Assembly (NCBI GenBank): GCA_937900305.1
Contig: CALCCV010000365.1
Coordinates: forward strand, 1-25,661
Length of the DNA: 25,661 bases
Reading direction: 5' to 3'
From: an uncultured Pseudobdellovibrionaceae bacterium
GTDB lineage: Bacteria; Bdellovibrionota; Bdellovibrionia; Bdellovibrionales; Bdellovibrionaceae
A program made the translations under genes and the position numbers. This document shows, one piece after another, positions 15,145 to 22,403 of the stretch (positions are counted from its first letter, which is position 1; each line of letters starts with the position of its first letter). The notes under the pieces are model-generated. The model was not told the DNA's origin, ran no database searches, and saw only the letters and a program-made list of their open reading frames with translations.

Positions 15145-16088
15145 TATTTCCAGCTGGTAAAGACATTCGAAATCTCGCGGCTCACCCTTGGACCTTGTGT
15201 TTGTTTGCACTCAACGTCGCGGTGTATTTCTTGTTCATTGCGACGGCGCAGATCAACGAACGTGCGATCACCATGCCGGAAGGTAAGGACTTGGTGGTTC
15301 TTGGTCACATCTACACTCAATACATCCGTGAAAAAACGCCTCAGGCATGGCCCACTTATCAAGCGATTGCGGATCGTCCTTCATTTCACGAGATGATGGG
15401 TGAAAAAGCGATTCGAAATTCTGCGTTTGTCGAAGCCTTTACTGCGGGTTTGTTCTCGCCCGCCGTCGGAGATCAAATTCGAGTTGAAAGTTTGCGCAAG
15501 GTCCTCGGTGATTTTCGCAAACATCTTGAATCGGGAGTGATGTACAACTTCGGAGTTTCTGAAAAGAAAACGGGCTTCGAAATGATTTCATATCAATTTG
15601 TGCACTACGATCTGTGGCACCTTCTCAATAACATGGTGTTGTTGGTTTTGGTGGGAATGATGGTTGAGGCTTGGATTGGCTGGGTGATCATGCCTTTGTA
15701 CTTCATCGCCGGTTGGGGTGGGGGGCTCTTTCACCTGAAAGAATCCGCTGGCAATCTGCCGTTGGTGGGAGCCAGTGCTGCGGTGACGGGACTGATTGGT
15801 TTTTTGATTGTTTTGAAACCGAAGCAAGTTGTTCGCTTCTTCTATTTCTTTTCACCCTTCAAGGGTCACTACGGCTACGTGTTTTTGCCAGTTTGGGTTT
15901 TAATTCCGTTGACGTTTTTGAGTGATATCGTGGGTTGGTTTAGCCAGTTTCCGCTGGCGCGTGAATCTGTGGGATACACAGCGCACATCGGAGGTTGGCT
16001 GGTGGGAGGGGCGGTGGCCGTGCTAACTCAATCTCTCACTTTCAACAAATACCTGATCTCGCGACCCAAGAAGGAAACGCGTCCCTGA
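15141..16088 (+). CDS. Rhomboid family intramembrane serine protease with large loop insertion
   Basis: Membrane protease cleaving substrates within the bilayer. The catalytic residues are visible: the HxxxN of helix 2 (H160, N164 in DLWHLLNN), the nucleophile S212 in LVGASAAV (GxSx), and the partner H282 in TAHIGGWLVGG. The serine-histidine dyad is therefore intact. Helix 1 (about 17-36) is separated from the catalytic bundle by an unusually long segment of about 110 residues, hydrophilic in composition, probably outside the membrane. Total length is 315 residues, longer than GlpG. The ATG at 15141 overlaps the RDD stop by 4 bases, so the two membrane proteins are made together. The 3' end overlaps a small convergent open frame by 61 bases. 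Confidence 0.9.
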   Translation: MIFPAGKDIRNLAAHPWTLCLFALNVAVYFLFIATAQINERAITMPEGKDLVVLGHIYTQYIREKTPQAWPTYQAIADRPSFHEMMGEKAIRNSAFVEAFTAGLFSPAVGDQIRVESLRKVLGDFRKHLESGVMYNFGVSEKKTGFEMISYQFVHYDLWHLLNNMVLLVLVGMMVEAWIGWVIMPLYFIAGWGGGLFHLKESAGNLPLVGASAAVTGLIGFLIVLKPKQVVRFFYFFSPFKGHYGYVFLPVWVLIPLTFLSDIVGWFSQFPLARESVGYTAHIGGWLVGGAVAVLTQSLTFNKYLISRPKKETRP

Positions 16089-16309
16089 AGCTCTCGTAAA
16101 ACTTGCAGATTGCTTTCGATCGCATCAAAAATTTCTAAGGTGCTTGTGGACTCAGTGAACTCCTCAGTACCAAAGGTTTCATCAGAGATTTGAGTGTTCA
16201 AAATTTGGCCCGCAGAGAGTTTACCGCTCGAAACTGCAAGTTGCGTTGACGTCATTAGAGCGTTGAGAGCTTCGTTATCGAACTTATTTTTAGAATTATC
16301 GAATTTCAT
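16028..16309 (-). CDS. Possible small protein, unknown function
   Basis: A 93-residue frame from the ATG at 16309 (a GTG at 16318 is an alternative). The protein is hydrophilic and acidic, rich in Ser, Thr, Glu and Leu, without signal peptide, cysteine or histidine; the composition looks like a real soluble helical protein rather than a shadow. No clear Shine-Dalgarno precedes it. A TATATT on the minus strand near 16376-16381 could be a -10 box. It overlaps the rhomboid 3' end by 61 bases. The rest lies in a stretch with no other gene, which is the main argument for it. I do not recognise a family. Confidence 0.5.
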   Translation of the reverse strand: MKFDNSKNKFDNEALNALMTSTQLAVSSGKLSAGQILNTQISDETFGTEEFTESTSTLEIFDAIESNLQVLRELQGRVSFLGREIRYLLKVRD

Positions 16310-16452
16310 ACTTCGCACACTTTCTGGTTCGTTTCCAAAGGCAGTTTAGTGAAGGACCCGGGCTTTTCTCAACTTAAATATAGTGACAGAATTCTTACAA
16401 TATCCTGACAGAGTTCTGCAGAGAGCGAGTTCGGCAGTGACTCCTATCAGGA

Positions 16453-17085
16453 TCAGTACTCACAGCGCAAGGCCTGCAGATCGGCATCCGAAATTTTCGT
16501 TCGCTCGGTGCTTTCGGCCAAGTAGGTGGCCATCACGCTGCCCCCTTCGTCTTTGTGTTTCAGCCCCAACACATGACCCAATTCATGGATGAGCAGCGCT
16601 TCCATGTTCACTTTCCCGTCGGATTGATCGGTCGTCGCCAGCGTGTAGAAGTGAAACATTCCATTCACACGAATGTCGGCTTCTTGAATCAAATCTCCCA
16701 CCCAATACACAGAGGTGCGAGCCTGTTCAGAGGTCTTGTCGGCCTCCCAGCTGGTTTCGGTTTTCGTTTCATCATAGTAATAGAGTACATTTTCGCGGTC
16801 CTTCATCGGCGTAAGTGGACCTTTCACACGGGTCGTGGATTTGAGGCGAAAAACCTCTCGACCGGCCGATTCATTCCAGGTCTTAATGGCTGTCTTCAAA
16901 GCGTCATCTTTGTCTGTTGGAAAACTCTCGTGAACACTGAGTTCAATGGGCAAGCGGCCCTTCCAGGAAATGCGTTCGCCATAGACGTTTTGAACATATC
17001 CGCAATCATTCTGAGCTTTTGGCGCGCAAGCCACCACTCCAAAAATGGTCGAAAGAATTGCTACTGTTACTAACCACAACTTCAT
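16453..17085 (-). CDS. Matrixin-like zinc metalloprotease, probable lipoprotein
   Basis: A 210-residue secreted protease. The N-terminus is a lipoprotein signal ending in GVVAC, making C20 the lipidated residue, so the enzyme would be tethered to a membrane. ALLIHELGHVLGLKH contains the full metzincin zinc site with H167, E168, H171 and H177. SVMATYL supplies the Met-turn methionine M185. This pattern is that of matrixins (peptidase M10A-like). Length is that of a bare catalytic domain, with no propeptide or binding domain; the cysteine in QNDCGY and the one near the C-terminus (RCEY) could form a disulfide. The ATG has AAAGG 7 bases upstream. An inverted repeat and an A/T-rich stretch lie upstream. 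Confidence 0.92.
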   Translation of the reverse strand: MKLWLVTVAILSTIFGVVACAPKAQNDCGYVQNVYGERISWKGRLPIELSVHESFPTDKDDALKTAIKTWNESAGREVFRLKSTTRVKGPLTPMKDRENVLYYYDETKTETSWEADKTSEQARTSVYWVGDLIQEADIRVNGMFHFYTLATTDQSDGKVNMEALLIHELGHVLGLKHKDEGGSVMATYLAESTERTKISDADLQALRCEY

Positions 17086-17105
17086 ATTTGCGCCTTTGTC
17101 TGATG

Positions 17106-17123
17106 TTCCTTAACGCAACATCT
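17106..17123. other. Hairpin in the leader of the matrixin gene
   Basis: Arms of about 6 bp (GATGTT and AACATC) with a loop of about 9 bases form an inverted repeat in the 5' leader of the minus-strand matrixin gene. It could be an operator or an RNA hairpin. A TATTAT on the minus strand at 17156-17161 could be the -10 box. Confidence 0.4.
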
Positions 17124-17541
17124 GGACCAGGGGGCAGTTCGCAACTTCCGAAAAAATAATATGAATTTCAATAACTTACACTAGGTGATCAATGCGTTCC
17201 AATCGAGACAGTTGCCATGAAAACCTCGGTCTCGCTTTGAGACACCCAAATCTGCACGGCTAAATCATTGAAATGCGAAAGAATTTTAGCTGACTAAAAA
17301 ACAGACAGGCGTCAGTCCCGAAATGGGCCACTCACGACCCCAGTCATCCTCGAAAACCAGACGTCGGTTGGGTTTACTATAAGCAAAAGTTATGGAAATG
17401 GGTGCAATTCATCACCACTTCTAATGGCAGAGTGGCATGGCCGTACACAGTTTTGACACCACTGGTCGTAGGTACTGGAATTCGCTGGGGAATTTTGGGC
17501 TGGCATCTCGGTTGCAATAAGGTTTGGTATGAGTCCCGTCC

Positions 17542-17572
17542 CGCTCTACCACGATCGTGGTGTCCAAGAGCG
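17542..17572. repeat. Nested inverted repeats
   Basis: An outer 6-bp stem (CGCTCT at 17542-17547 and AGAGCG at 17567-17572) encloses a perfect 14-bp palindrome ACCACGATCGTGGT at 17548-17561. This could fold as RNA or serve as a protein-binding site. Confidence 0.6.
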
Positions 17573-17606
17573 AATTAAGCCCACCACAATATCACGTCTA
17601 GATCCA

Positions 17607-17633
17607 CTGGTTGAGGGGTACACCCCTCACCAG
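17607..17633. repeat. Strong hairpin
   Basis: CTGG-T-TGAGGGGT and ACCCCTCA-CCAG pair as an 8-bp and a 4-bp stem with one bulged T; AC lies in the centre. No T-run follows directly, so it is not a classical terminator. Confidence 0.6.
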
Positions 17634-17832
17634 ATCCTATTTCTATAAGCGCAAAAAAATGGCGTCGTTCTCTTTATCTCACACCTGGCTGTGACTTTCT
17701 GGGCCGGTTGTCCCGATGCTCCTGCTCAGCCACCTCTGATTTTGACTTCCTCCCTGCCTTTGCCTCAGCATAGCTCCAAGACTATTTACGCAAGACCCAC
17801 TGATGGTCTTCGTCATTCAGGAGGTTCCAACT

Positions 17833-18420
17833 ATGAGAACGCAAAAACTGTCTTTGATTTCCACATTCATAATGACCGCGCTAGCGACTTCGCTCGTGGC
17901 TTGCTCGAGCAATCCGCACAAGGCCGAGAAGATTTCGACCGAAATCGACAACAAAGGTCAAGTTTCGGGCAATACCACCGTCGGAGTGAAGGACGGCGAT
18001 ATGATCGTACAGCGAAAAGTTCAAATGAATGAAGAGCTTAGAGACCTGCAGTACGAGGTTTATGAACTCGAAGACAAAGTTTATGGGAATCGCAAGTATG
18101 GCTCAATGGGCCTTTATGGCGTTTTGAGAGATTGCAAGTCTCAGCTTTCTGACCCCAAAAACGGGGGCGATGGCAAAATGAAATGGACTGAGCCCATCGA
18201 CCGCGTGACCGACAAAGAGGACGAGTTGAAGATGGGACTTGATGAAAACAAAAATCTCGTTGGCGTCACCGAGGAGTTTTTGAAAGATCGAATCACTCGA
18301 TTTCGCGACTACCGTCGAACATTGCAAAAGCGTCAAGATGAGTACGAAGAAAAAGTTTCGCTTTGCAAAAATGACCTCAAGGCCCAGCGAGCTTCACTGC
18401 CGGCTCCGGTGACCAACTGA
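17833..18420 (+). CDS. Predicted lipoprotein of unknown function
   Basis: A 195-residue protein with a lipoprotein signal: basic head MRTQK, hydrophobic stretch, and lipobox SLVAC with C24 as the lipidated residue, followed by SSN. Ser at +2 points to the outer membrane under the usual sorting rule. The mature part is charged and helical, with likely coiled coil around ELRDLQYEVYELEDKVYG and again near the C-terminus (RTLQKRQDEYEEKVSL). Two cysteines remain in the mature chain. I chose the ATG at 17833 because AGGAGG (17819-17824) lies 8 bases before it; an upstream in-frame ATG at 17803 would not use that site and would bury the signal peptide. A stem-loop follows the gene. No family recognised. 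Confidence 0.88.
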   Translation: MRTQKLSLISTFIMTALATSLVACSSNPHKAEKISTEIDNKGQVSGNTTVGVKDGDMIVQRKVQMNEELRDLQYEVYELEDKVYGNRKYGSMGLYGVLRDCKSQLSDPKNGGDGKMKWTEPIDRVTDKEDELKMGLDENKNLVGVTEEFLKDRITRFRDYRRTLQKRQDEYEEKVSLCKNDLKAQRASLPAPVTN

Positions 18421-18478
18421 CTTTCGCGCTCTTTTTTTAAAATAAACAAAGTGGTTTTTCAAATTTGCCAAATTCAGT

Positions 18479-18507
18479 CACCAGGGCCGCGAATTGCGTC
18501 CCTGGTG
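18479..18507. terminator. Strong stem-loop after the lipoprotein gene
   Basis: CACCAGGG (18479-18486) pairs with CCCTGGTG (18500-18507); an inner CGC/GCG pair with a GAATT loop extends the stem. No T-run follows on the plus strand, so it may act as an RNA stabiliser or factor-dependent end rather than a classical terminator. A T7 run at 18432-18438 lies upstream of it. Confidence 0.45.
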
Positions 18508-18641
18508 CGAAATGCACTCTCTCGAAAAGTTGAGAAAGTTCTCCTGCCTCATAGCAGAAAAATTTCAAAAATATTCCTCTGCGCAGAAGTTTCATAGAAG
18601 TTTACTTGACCGCCGATCTAAGTTCGATCGCAATCAATAAG

Positions 18642-19544
18642 ATGCAAAAGATTGGTTTCATCACTTCTTCTGAGGATTCGCATCTCACCACCGACGATCT
18701 CAGGGTGAAAGAACCACTGCGAAAACTGGGTTTTGAGTTATTTCCCGTCTCCTGGGACGAATTTCCGATCTCGCAAGGAGCCTTGCAGCTTCCCGACAAT
18801 TGCGCGGCTCTGGTTTTTCGCAGTTGTTGGAATTATCACGTCAAATACCTCGAGTTTCTTTCGTGGCTTCAGATTCTGAGTGCGGCTCGAATTCCAGTTT
18901 TTAATTCAATTGAAATCTCCAGATGGAATTTGCACAAAAAATACTTGCTGGAGCTAGAGCAAAAAAACATTCCCGTTCCCAGAACATTTTGTCTTCGTGG
19001 CGAAGATGCAAATTTCAGAGATTTTTTTTCCCAGTTCTTAGCAAAGTTGCCAGGTGCGGAGTTGGTGTTAAAGCCCGCAATTTCGATGAATGGGGAGGAC
19101 ACGTTCTTACTGCCCAAAACCGATGAAAAAAGTTTGGTGGAATCGATTCAAATTCTGCAAAGTAAACGCGGTGATGTTTTGGTCCAAGAGTTTTTGCCTG
19201 AGATTCAATCTGTGGGTGAGCTTTCTTTCATTTTCATCGACGGCCAGTTCAGTCACGCACTTCGCAAGCAAGCCAAGGCCGGAGAATTTCGAATTCACGT
19301 CGAGCACGGTGGTCGGCGAGAGGCCTTTCAGCCGTCACCATTTCAGATTGCGCAGGCCGAGGCCATTTACAAATCGATTCAGGAAGATCTCCTCTTTGCG
19401 AGAGTGGATGTCGTCGAACGGGGGGATCAGTTGATTTTGCTCGAACTTGAGGTCATCGATCCCATGCTTTATTTTGGGATTGCTCCGGGAGCGGAGACTC
19501 GATTTGCCGAGGCCATCGCGGCTCGAATCCGCGAGAACACCTAA
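18642..19544 (+). CDS. ATP-grasp domain ligase
   Basis: A 300-residue cytoplasmic protein with an ATP-grasp fold, joining a carboxylate to an amine or thiol through an acyl phosphate (family knowledge). Visible parts: an N-terminal pre-ATP-grasp region with ALVFRSCWNYH, then RWNLHKKYLLELEQKNIPVPRTF, then the ATP-lysine strand ELVLKPAISMNGEDTF, then VQEFLPEIQSVGELSFIFIDG, and the metal-binding end LILLELEVIDP. The overall pattern recalls RimK/glutathione synthetase relatives and the DcsG-type cycloserine ligase; I would not pick a substrate. I prefer the ATG at 18642 to a TTG at 18606 in the same frame, although neither has a clear ribosome site. It ends 4 bases into the convergent secreted-protein gene. 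Confidence 0.85.
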   Translation: MQKIGFITSSEDSHLTTDDLRVKEPLRKLGFELFPVSWDEFPISQGALQLPDNCAALVFRSCWNYHVKYLEFLSWLQILSAARIPVFNSIEISRWNLHKKYLLELEQKNIPVPRTFCLRGEDANFRDFFSQFLAKLPGAELVLKPAISMNGEDTFLLPKTDEKSLVESIQILQSKRGDVLVQEFLPEIQSVGELSFIFIDGQFSHALRKQAKAGEFRIHVEHGGRREAFQPSPFQIAQAEAIYKSIQEDLLFARVDVVERGDQLILLELEVIDPMLYFGIAPGAETRFAEAIAARIRENT

Positions 19545-20704
19545 GAGGCGCCCGCTTTGACCGGCAGTGCCGTCCCTCCCTCGGGGGGCGGGCAAACTTG
19601 AAATTCTTTACTGTCATTTTGAAATTTTTCAGGACTCAAAATGTACTTCTTCAGATCAAGAGTCTTTTGCTTGGGCTGAATTTTTCCGTTCGTATAGTTG
19701 GCAAAATTATTGAGATTTTGCACCTGCTCAGTCGATAAAAACGGAGTCGTTGAACCATCAATATCTGTTGGGAAATAAGTCACGAGTCGCGAATTGTCCG
19801 AAGCCATAGGATCGGAGTTGCCGGCGGGCTGCTTTATGGTATCCAAACTCGCAGTATTGGGATTGATCCCGACGTAGCTGCCCGAACCCCAAGGAGCGCC
19901 AGGATAAAGGTAAGGGGCGGTGGCAGTCTTGTTCGGCGCGGTGGGAAATGCACCGATCGCTTGTGTGAGCGGCACATCCTCACGAATCGCGTAAGGCACA
20001 TGGCCGATGTTGCCAGTCAAGGTCTCGCCATTGGGGAGAGCGATTTGGGAAGCGATCGTTTTGTCTTTCCCTCCGAGGCTAGGGTGAGAAAGAGTTGGCA
20101 AATCTTTAAATTCTGTGACGACTCCGTCGACAATTTGAACGACGTCCACCCGCCCGCTGGCCGAGGAGAACTTGTTTTTGGGATCAAGTCCGCGGCTGGA
20201 AACTATATATATTTTTTTGCCGTCCTGAGTTCGAAAAATGGCACGAATGAGGTGTCCATCAAAACTTTGCCGCCGACGTAGGGCGACGTCCTCGTCAGGG
20301 ATCGTGGACAAACGATCCCTGTCGTTCACGGGTGCCGGCATTGGCGCCGTGAAAATCTGAGGGGCCTGATCACCGCACTTAAGTTGAAGGGTGTTCCCTT
20401 TGATGTCGACGGTGGCGGGACGATCTTCAAAGTCCAAGGTTCGGCCGGTGTTGGCTGTCGCCTCGACACCGCCCGTGGGAAGTTTTACGCACGGTTTTTT
20501 TTTATTTCCGCCGCAATGATAGAGCTGAGAGTTGGTTCCGTCTTTCTCCATAATTTGGAGAATCCAATTGGCGGGATTGTTAGCGTCTTTGAAGTATCGG
20601 ACTGGAGTCATTTGCGGGCTCAGAGTTTCGGCTGTGCAAACATTCGAAAAGATAAACAACGCCATCGTCATCGCGGGTGTGAAGGTCTTCGCCATTTGGT
20701 GCAT
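19541..20704 (-). CDS. Secreted protein of unknown function
   Basis: A 387-residue protein with a signal peptide (FTPAMTMALFIFSNVCTA, cleavage near residue 25). The mature part is rich in Pro, Asn, Thr and Gly, with motifs such as FRTQDGKKIYIVSSRG that suggest beta-strands. Four cysteines are spaced in the mature chain (YHCGG, KPCVKL, KCGDQ, VCPPP). The ATG at 20704 has AAGGAG five bases upstream, a strong start. It lies downstream of hslO on the same strand with a gap of about 50 bases, so it could be read from the same transcript, and it converges with the ATP-grasp gene with a 4-base overlap. I do not recognise a family. Confidence 0.83.
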   Translation of the reverse strand: MHQMAKTFTPAMTMALFIFSNVCTAETLSPQMTPVRYFKDANNPANWILQIMEKDGTNSQLYHCGGNKKKPCVKLPTGGVEATANTGRTLDFEDRPATVDIKGNTLQLKCGDQAPQIFTAPMPAPVNDRDRLSTIPDEDVALRRRQSFDGHLIRAIFRTQDGKKIYIVSSRGLDPKNKFSSASGRVDVVQIVDGVVTEFKDLPTLSHPSLGGKDKTIASQIALPNGETLTGNIGHVPYAIREDVPLTQAIGAFPTAPNKTATAPYLYPGAPWGSGSYVGINPNTASLDTIKQPAGNSDPMASDNSRLVTYFPTDIDGSTTPFLSTEQVQNLNNFANYTNGKIQPKQKTLDLKKYILSPEKFQNDSKEFQVCPPPEGGTALPVKAGAS

Positions 20705-20755
20705 TGGAACTCCTTCGCTGCGCGGTCGGGTACCGCGCCGACGAGATCAGTTTTT

Positions 20756-21751
20756 TTAGTTCAGCGAGTTGCGGTGCAGACGATCCCGAATGTCCTTCAT
20801 ATCCGACACGGTCACATCATAGGGTTTGCCGCACATTTGACAAACCACGGGGACTGGCTCTCCGTCATCCACCATTTCGGTGAGATCTTTGACTCCCAAA
20901 ATTTCAATAGCGCGCAGCACTCGCTCTTTGTCGCAAGGGCAGCTGTAACGAACAGTGAATGGGTGATCTAGACTGGAAAACGGAATGCCTTTTAAGAGCG
21001 GTTCTAAAATTTGCTGCGGGGAAAATCCCTCTTTGATCATCTGAGAGATGTCCACACGACTTTCGTTGCGATTTTTCATGACGAGATCGACGATTTCGTC
21101 TTCGACACCCGGCATGACTTCGAGCAAAAGTCCCCCGGCCGCTTCGACCGAGCCACTTTGCGAAAGTGACACCCCAAGCGCCACGAGGCTGCGAATTTGA
21201 TGTGACTGATTGAGGTAGTGAGCAATATCGTCTCCCACTTCTCCATTCACTAAATCCACAGTGCCGTAGTGAGGTTGTTTTTGAAAGGGCTGCTGGCGAG
21301 AAACAGTGAGCGTTCCGTTGCCGACGGCTTTGTGCAAACTCAGACCTTCGTTGTAGTTCGGCGGTTGGTATTGCGGCGAGTGCGTGAACCCGCGCACATC
21401 CCCTTCAAAATGAGCTTCGGCATAAATCGTACCGAGCGCGCCATTGCCCCGCATGTGAACTCCCACACTCTGGCCATTTTTGAGTTGGGCCGCCATCAAT
21501 AGAGCTCCCGTCATGCAGCGACCGACGGCCACAGTGGGCAAAGGGTAGGTTTTCTGAAGGACCTGCATTTCACGAACGACGGCCGTGGAGTTGACGACGG
21601 CCGCTCTCAACGTCAGGTCATTCGAGATGAAGCGATGAACGCGATTGTCGACCTCGGAATTTGTATCTGCCGTGTTTTCGGCAGATTGGGCATTTCCGGC
21701 CTTTTCGCTATTTTCGGTTTTTGCAGAGGTCTTTGGAAAGTTGCTAGTCAA
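20756..21751 (-). CDS. hslO: Hsp33 redox-regulated chaperone
   Basis: Cytosolic holdase activated by oxidation and unfolding, which releases zinc from four cysteines (family knowledge). The redox switch is intact: C271 and C273 in YSCPCDKER, C304 and C307 in VCQMCGKPY. The core (from about residue 38, RVHRFISNDLTLRAAVV) is typical, with GVHMRGNGALGTIYAEAHFEGDVRG matching the family. The first 36 residues are a Ser/Asn/Glu-rich extension absent from E. coli Hsp33. The TTG at 21751 is supported by AAGGAG at 21758-21763 with 6-base spacing, so the extension is likely real. A TTGACA promoter is readable upstream. With ohr in the same window it points to oxidative-stress defence. Confidence 0.95.
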   Translation of the reverse strand: MTSNFPKTSAKTENSEKAGNAQSAENTADTNSEVDNRVHRFISNDLTLRAAVVNSTAVVREMQVLQKTYPLPTVAVGRCMTGALLMAAQLKNGQSVGVHMRGNGALGTIYAEAHFEGDVRGFTHSPQYQPPNYNEGLSLHKAVGNGTLTVSRQQPFQKQPHYGTVDLVNGEVGDDIAHYLNQSHQIRSLVALGVSLSQSGSVEAAGGLLLEVMPGVEDEIVDLVMKNRNESRVDISQMIKEGFSPQQILEPLLKGIPFSSLDHPFTVRYSCPCDKERVLRAIEILGVKDLTEMVDDGEPVPVVCQMCGKPYDVTVSDMKDIRDRLHRNSLN

Positions 21752-21779
21752 AGCGCGCTCCTTCAGCGAGTGAGGCCCT

Positions 21780-21807
21780 ATGCTAGATTTTTGCTAGCTA
21801 GTGTCAA
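21780..21807 (-). promoter_or_regulatory. Probable promoter of hslO
   Basis: On the minus strand, consensus TTGACA (21802-21807) is followed after 16 bases by TAGCAT (21780-21785, 4 of 6 matches). The spacer includes a repeated CTAGC. This looks like a vegetative promoter rather than a heat-shock one. Confidence 0.55.
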
Positions 21808-21822
21808 GACTCACAAAGCCAT

Positions 21823-21868
21823 GTCTTCAGTTTCAAAAATCATCTATAACCTCACGCACACTGAAGAC
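21823..21868. repeat. 9-bp inverted repeat upstream of the histidine phosphatase operon
   Basis: GTCTTCAGT (21823-21831) and ACTGAAGAC (21860-21868) are exact reverse complements, 28 bases apart. A TATAAC lies between the arms (21845-21850), and another TATAAC at 21883-21888 sits before the start codon. It may be a regulator site controlling the operon. Confidence 0.5.
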
Positions 21869-21911
21869 CTGGGCGGCGCAGCTATAACTGCAGAAATGAA
21901 ATGGATTTTTT

Positions 21912-22403
21912 GTGGATTTGATCATGGTACGACATGGTGAAAAGGCCTTTATGAGCGGTCCTCAGGGACCTGTGCTGACGCCGTCGGGAGAGAAACAGGC
22001 AGAGGCCTTTGCACGCCTCTGGCTGCCCCGGGTGCAGGGTAAAAACTGCGGTCTTTATATTTCTGAAAAAATTCGAACGCGGCAAACGTTGGCTCCGTTG
22101 GCGACCAATTTAGGAGTCGCATTGCAGACCGACGCGCGCTTGAACGAGAGATCGCATGCCGAAACCGAAGCGGAATTTTACCGCCGAGTGCTGCAATGCC
22201 TTTTGCAAATTGAATCTCAGCAGCCACCGAAGGATTTTGTGTTTTTCTGCAGTCACTACGACGTGCTCGAAACTGGAGTGCAGGTTTTAGAAGACAAAGC
22301 CTCCTCTCCTTTTCCCAAGCCTTATTGGCGACCCACGACCTTTGCCCACTTTTTATTTTCCGATGGACAGTGGCAGTGGTTGGCGACCGGAGATACACCG
22401 TGA
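21912..22403 (+). CDS. Histidine phosphatase superfamily protein (SixA-like)
   Basis: A 163-residue phosphatase of the phosphoglycerate mutase-like branch 1. The catalytic R7-H8 pair lies in IMVRHGEK, R57 in SEKIRTRQTL is the usual second arginine, and H115 in FFCSHYDVLE is the second catalytic histidine. The size and the very short N-terminus suit SixA, which removes phosphate from histidine-phosphorylated carriers, but small phosphatases of this kind have many substrates, so I keep the general name. The GTG at 21912 is the start; an ATG at 21924 would remove only four residues. Ribosome-site support is weak (TGGA). The stop overlaps the GTG of the next gene by 4 bases, making it the head of a coupled three-gene unit with an FAH-type hydrolase and putA. 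Confidence 0.88.
   Translation: MDLIMVRHGEKAFMSGPQGPVLTPSGEKQAEAFARLWLPRVQGKNCGLYISEKIRTRQTLAPLATNLGVALQTDARLNERSHAETEAEFYRRVLQCLLQIESQQPPKDFVFFCSHYDVLETGVQVLEDKASSPFPKPYWRPTTFAHFLFSDGQWQWLATGDTP

Larger units (their letters stand above)
17162..17802. other. About 640 bases without a convincing gene, structured DNA
   Basis: No frame here has a good start, ribosome site or recognisable protein. Two short open frames without proper starts exist: + strand 17294-17578, tryptophan-rich and unlikely, and - strand 17421-17591, with more protein-like composition. It contains a 14-bp palindrome at 17548-17561 nested in an outer stem and a strong hairpin at 17607-17633. It may be a relic of a lost gene or mobile element, a non-coding RNA gene, or a long leader of the lipoprotein gene. 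Confidence 0.5.

Noticed and set aside
17294..17578. Plus-strand open frame in the gene-free stretch
   Set aside because: No ATG start, very tryptophan-rich and no motif; more likely chance.
18432..18438. T7 run as the tail of a rho-independent terminator for the lipoprotein gene
   Set aside because: No stem directly before it; the strong stem-loop at 18479-18507 lies after it and lacks its own T-run.
21896..21911. ATG codons just before the histidine phosphatase as its start
   Set aside because: They are out of frame with the RHG-containing protein; the GTG at 21912 or the ATG at 21924 are the only in-frame choices.
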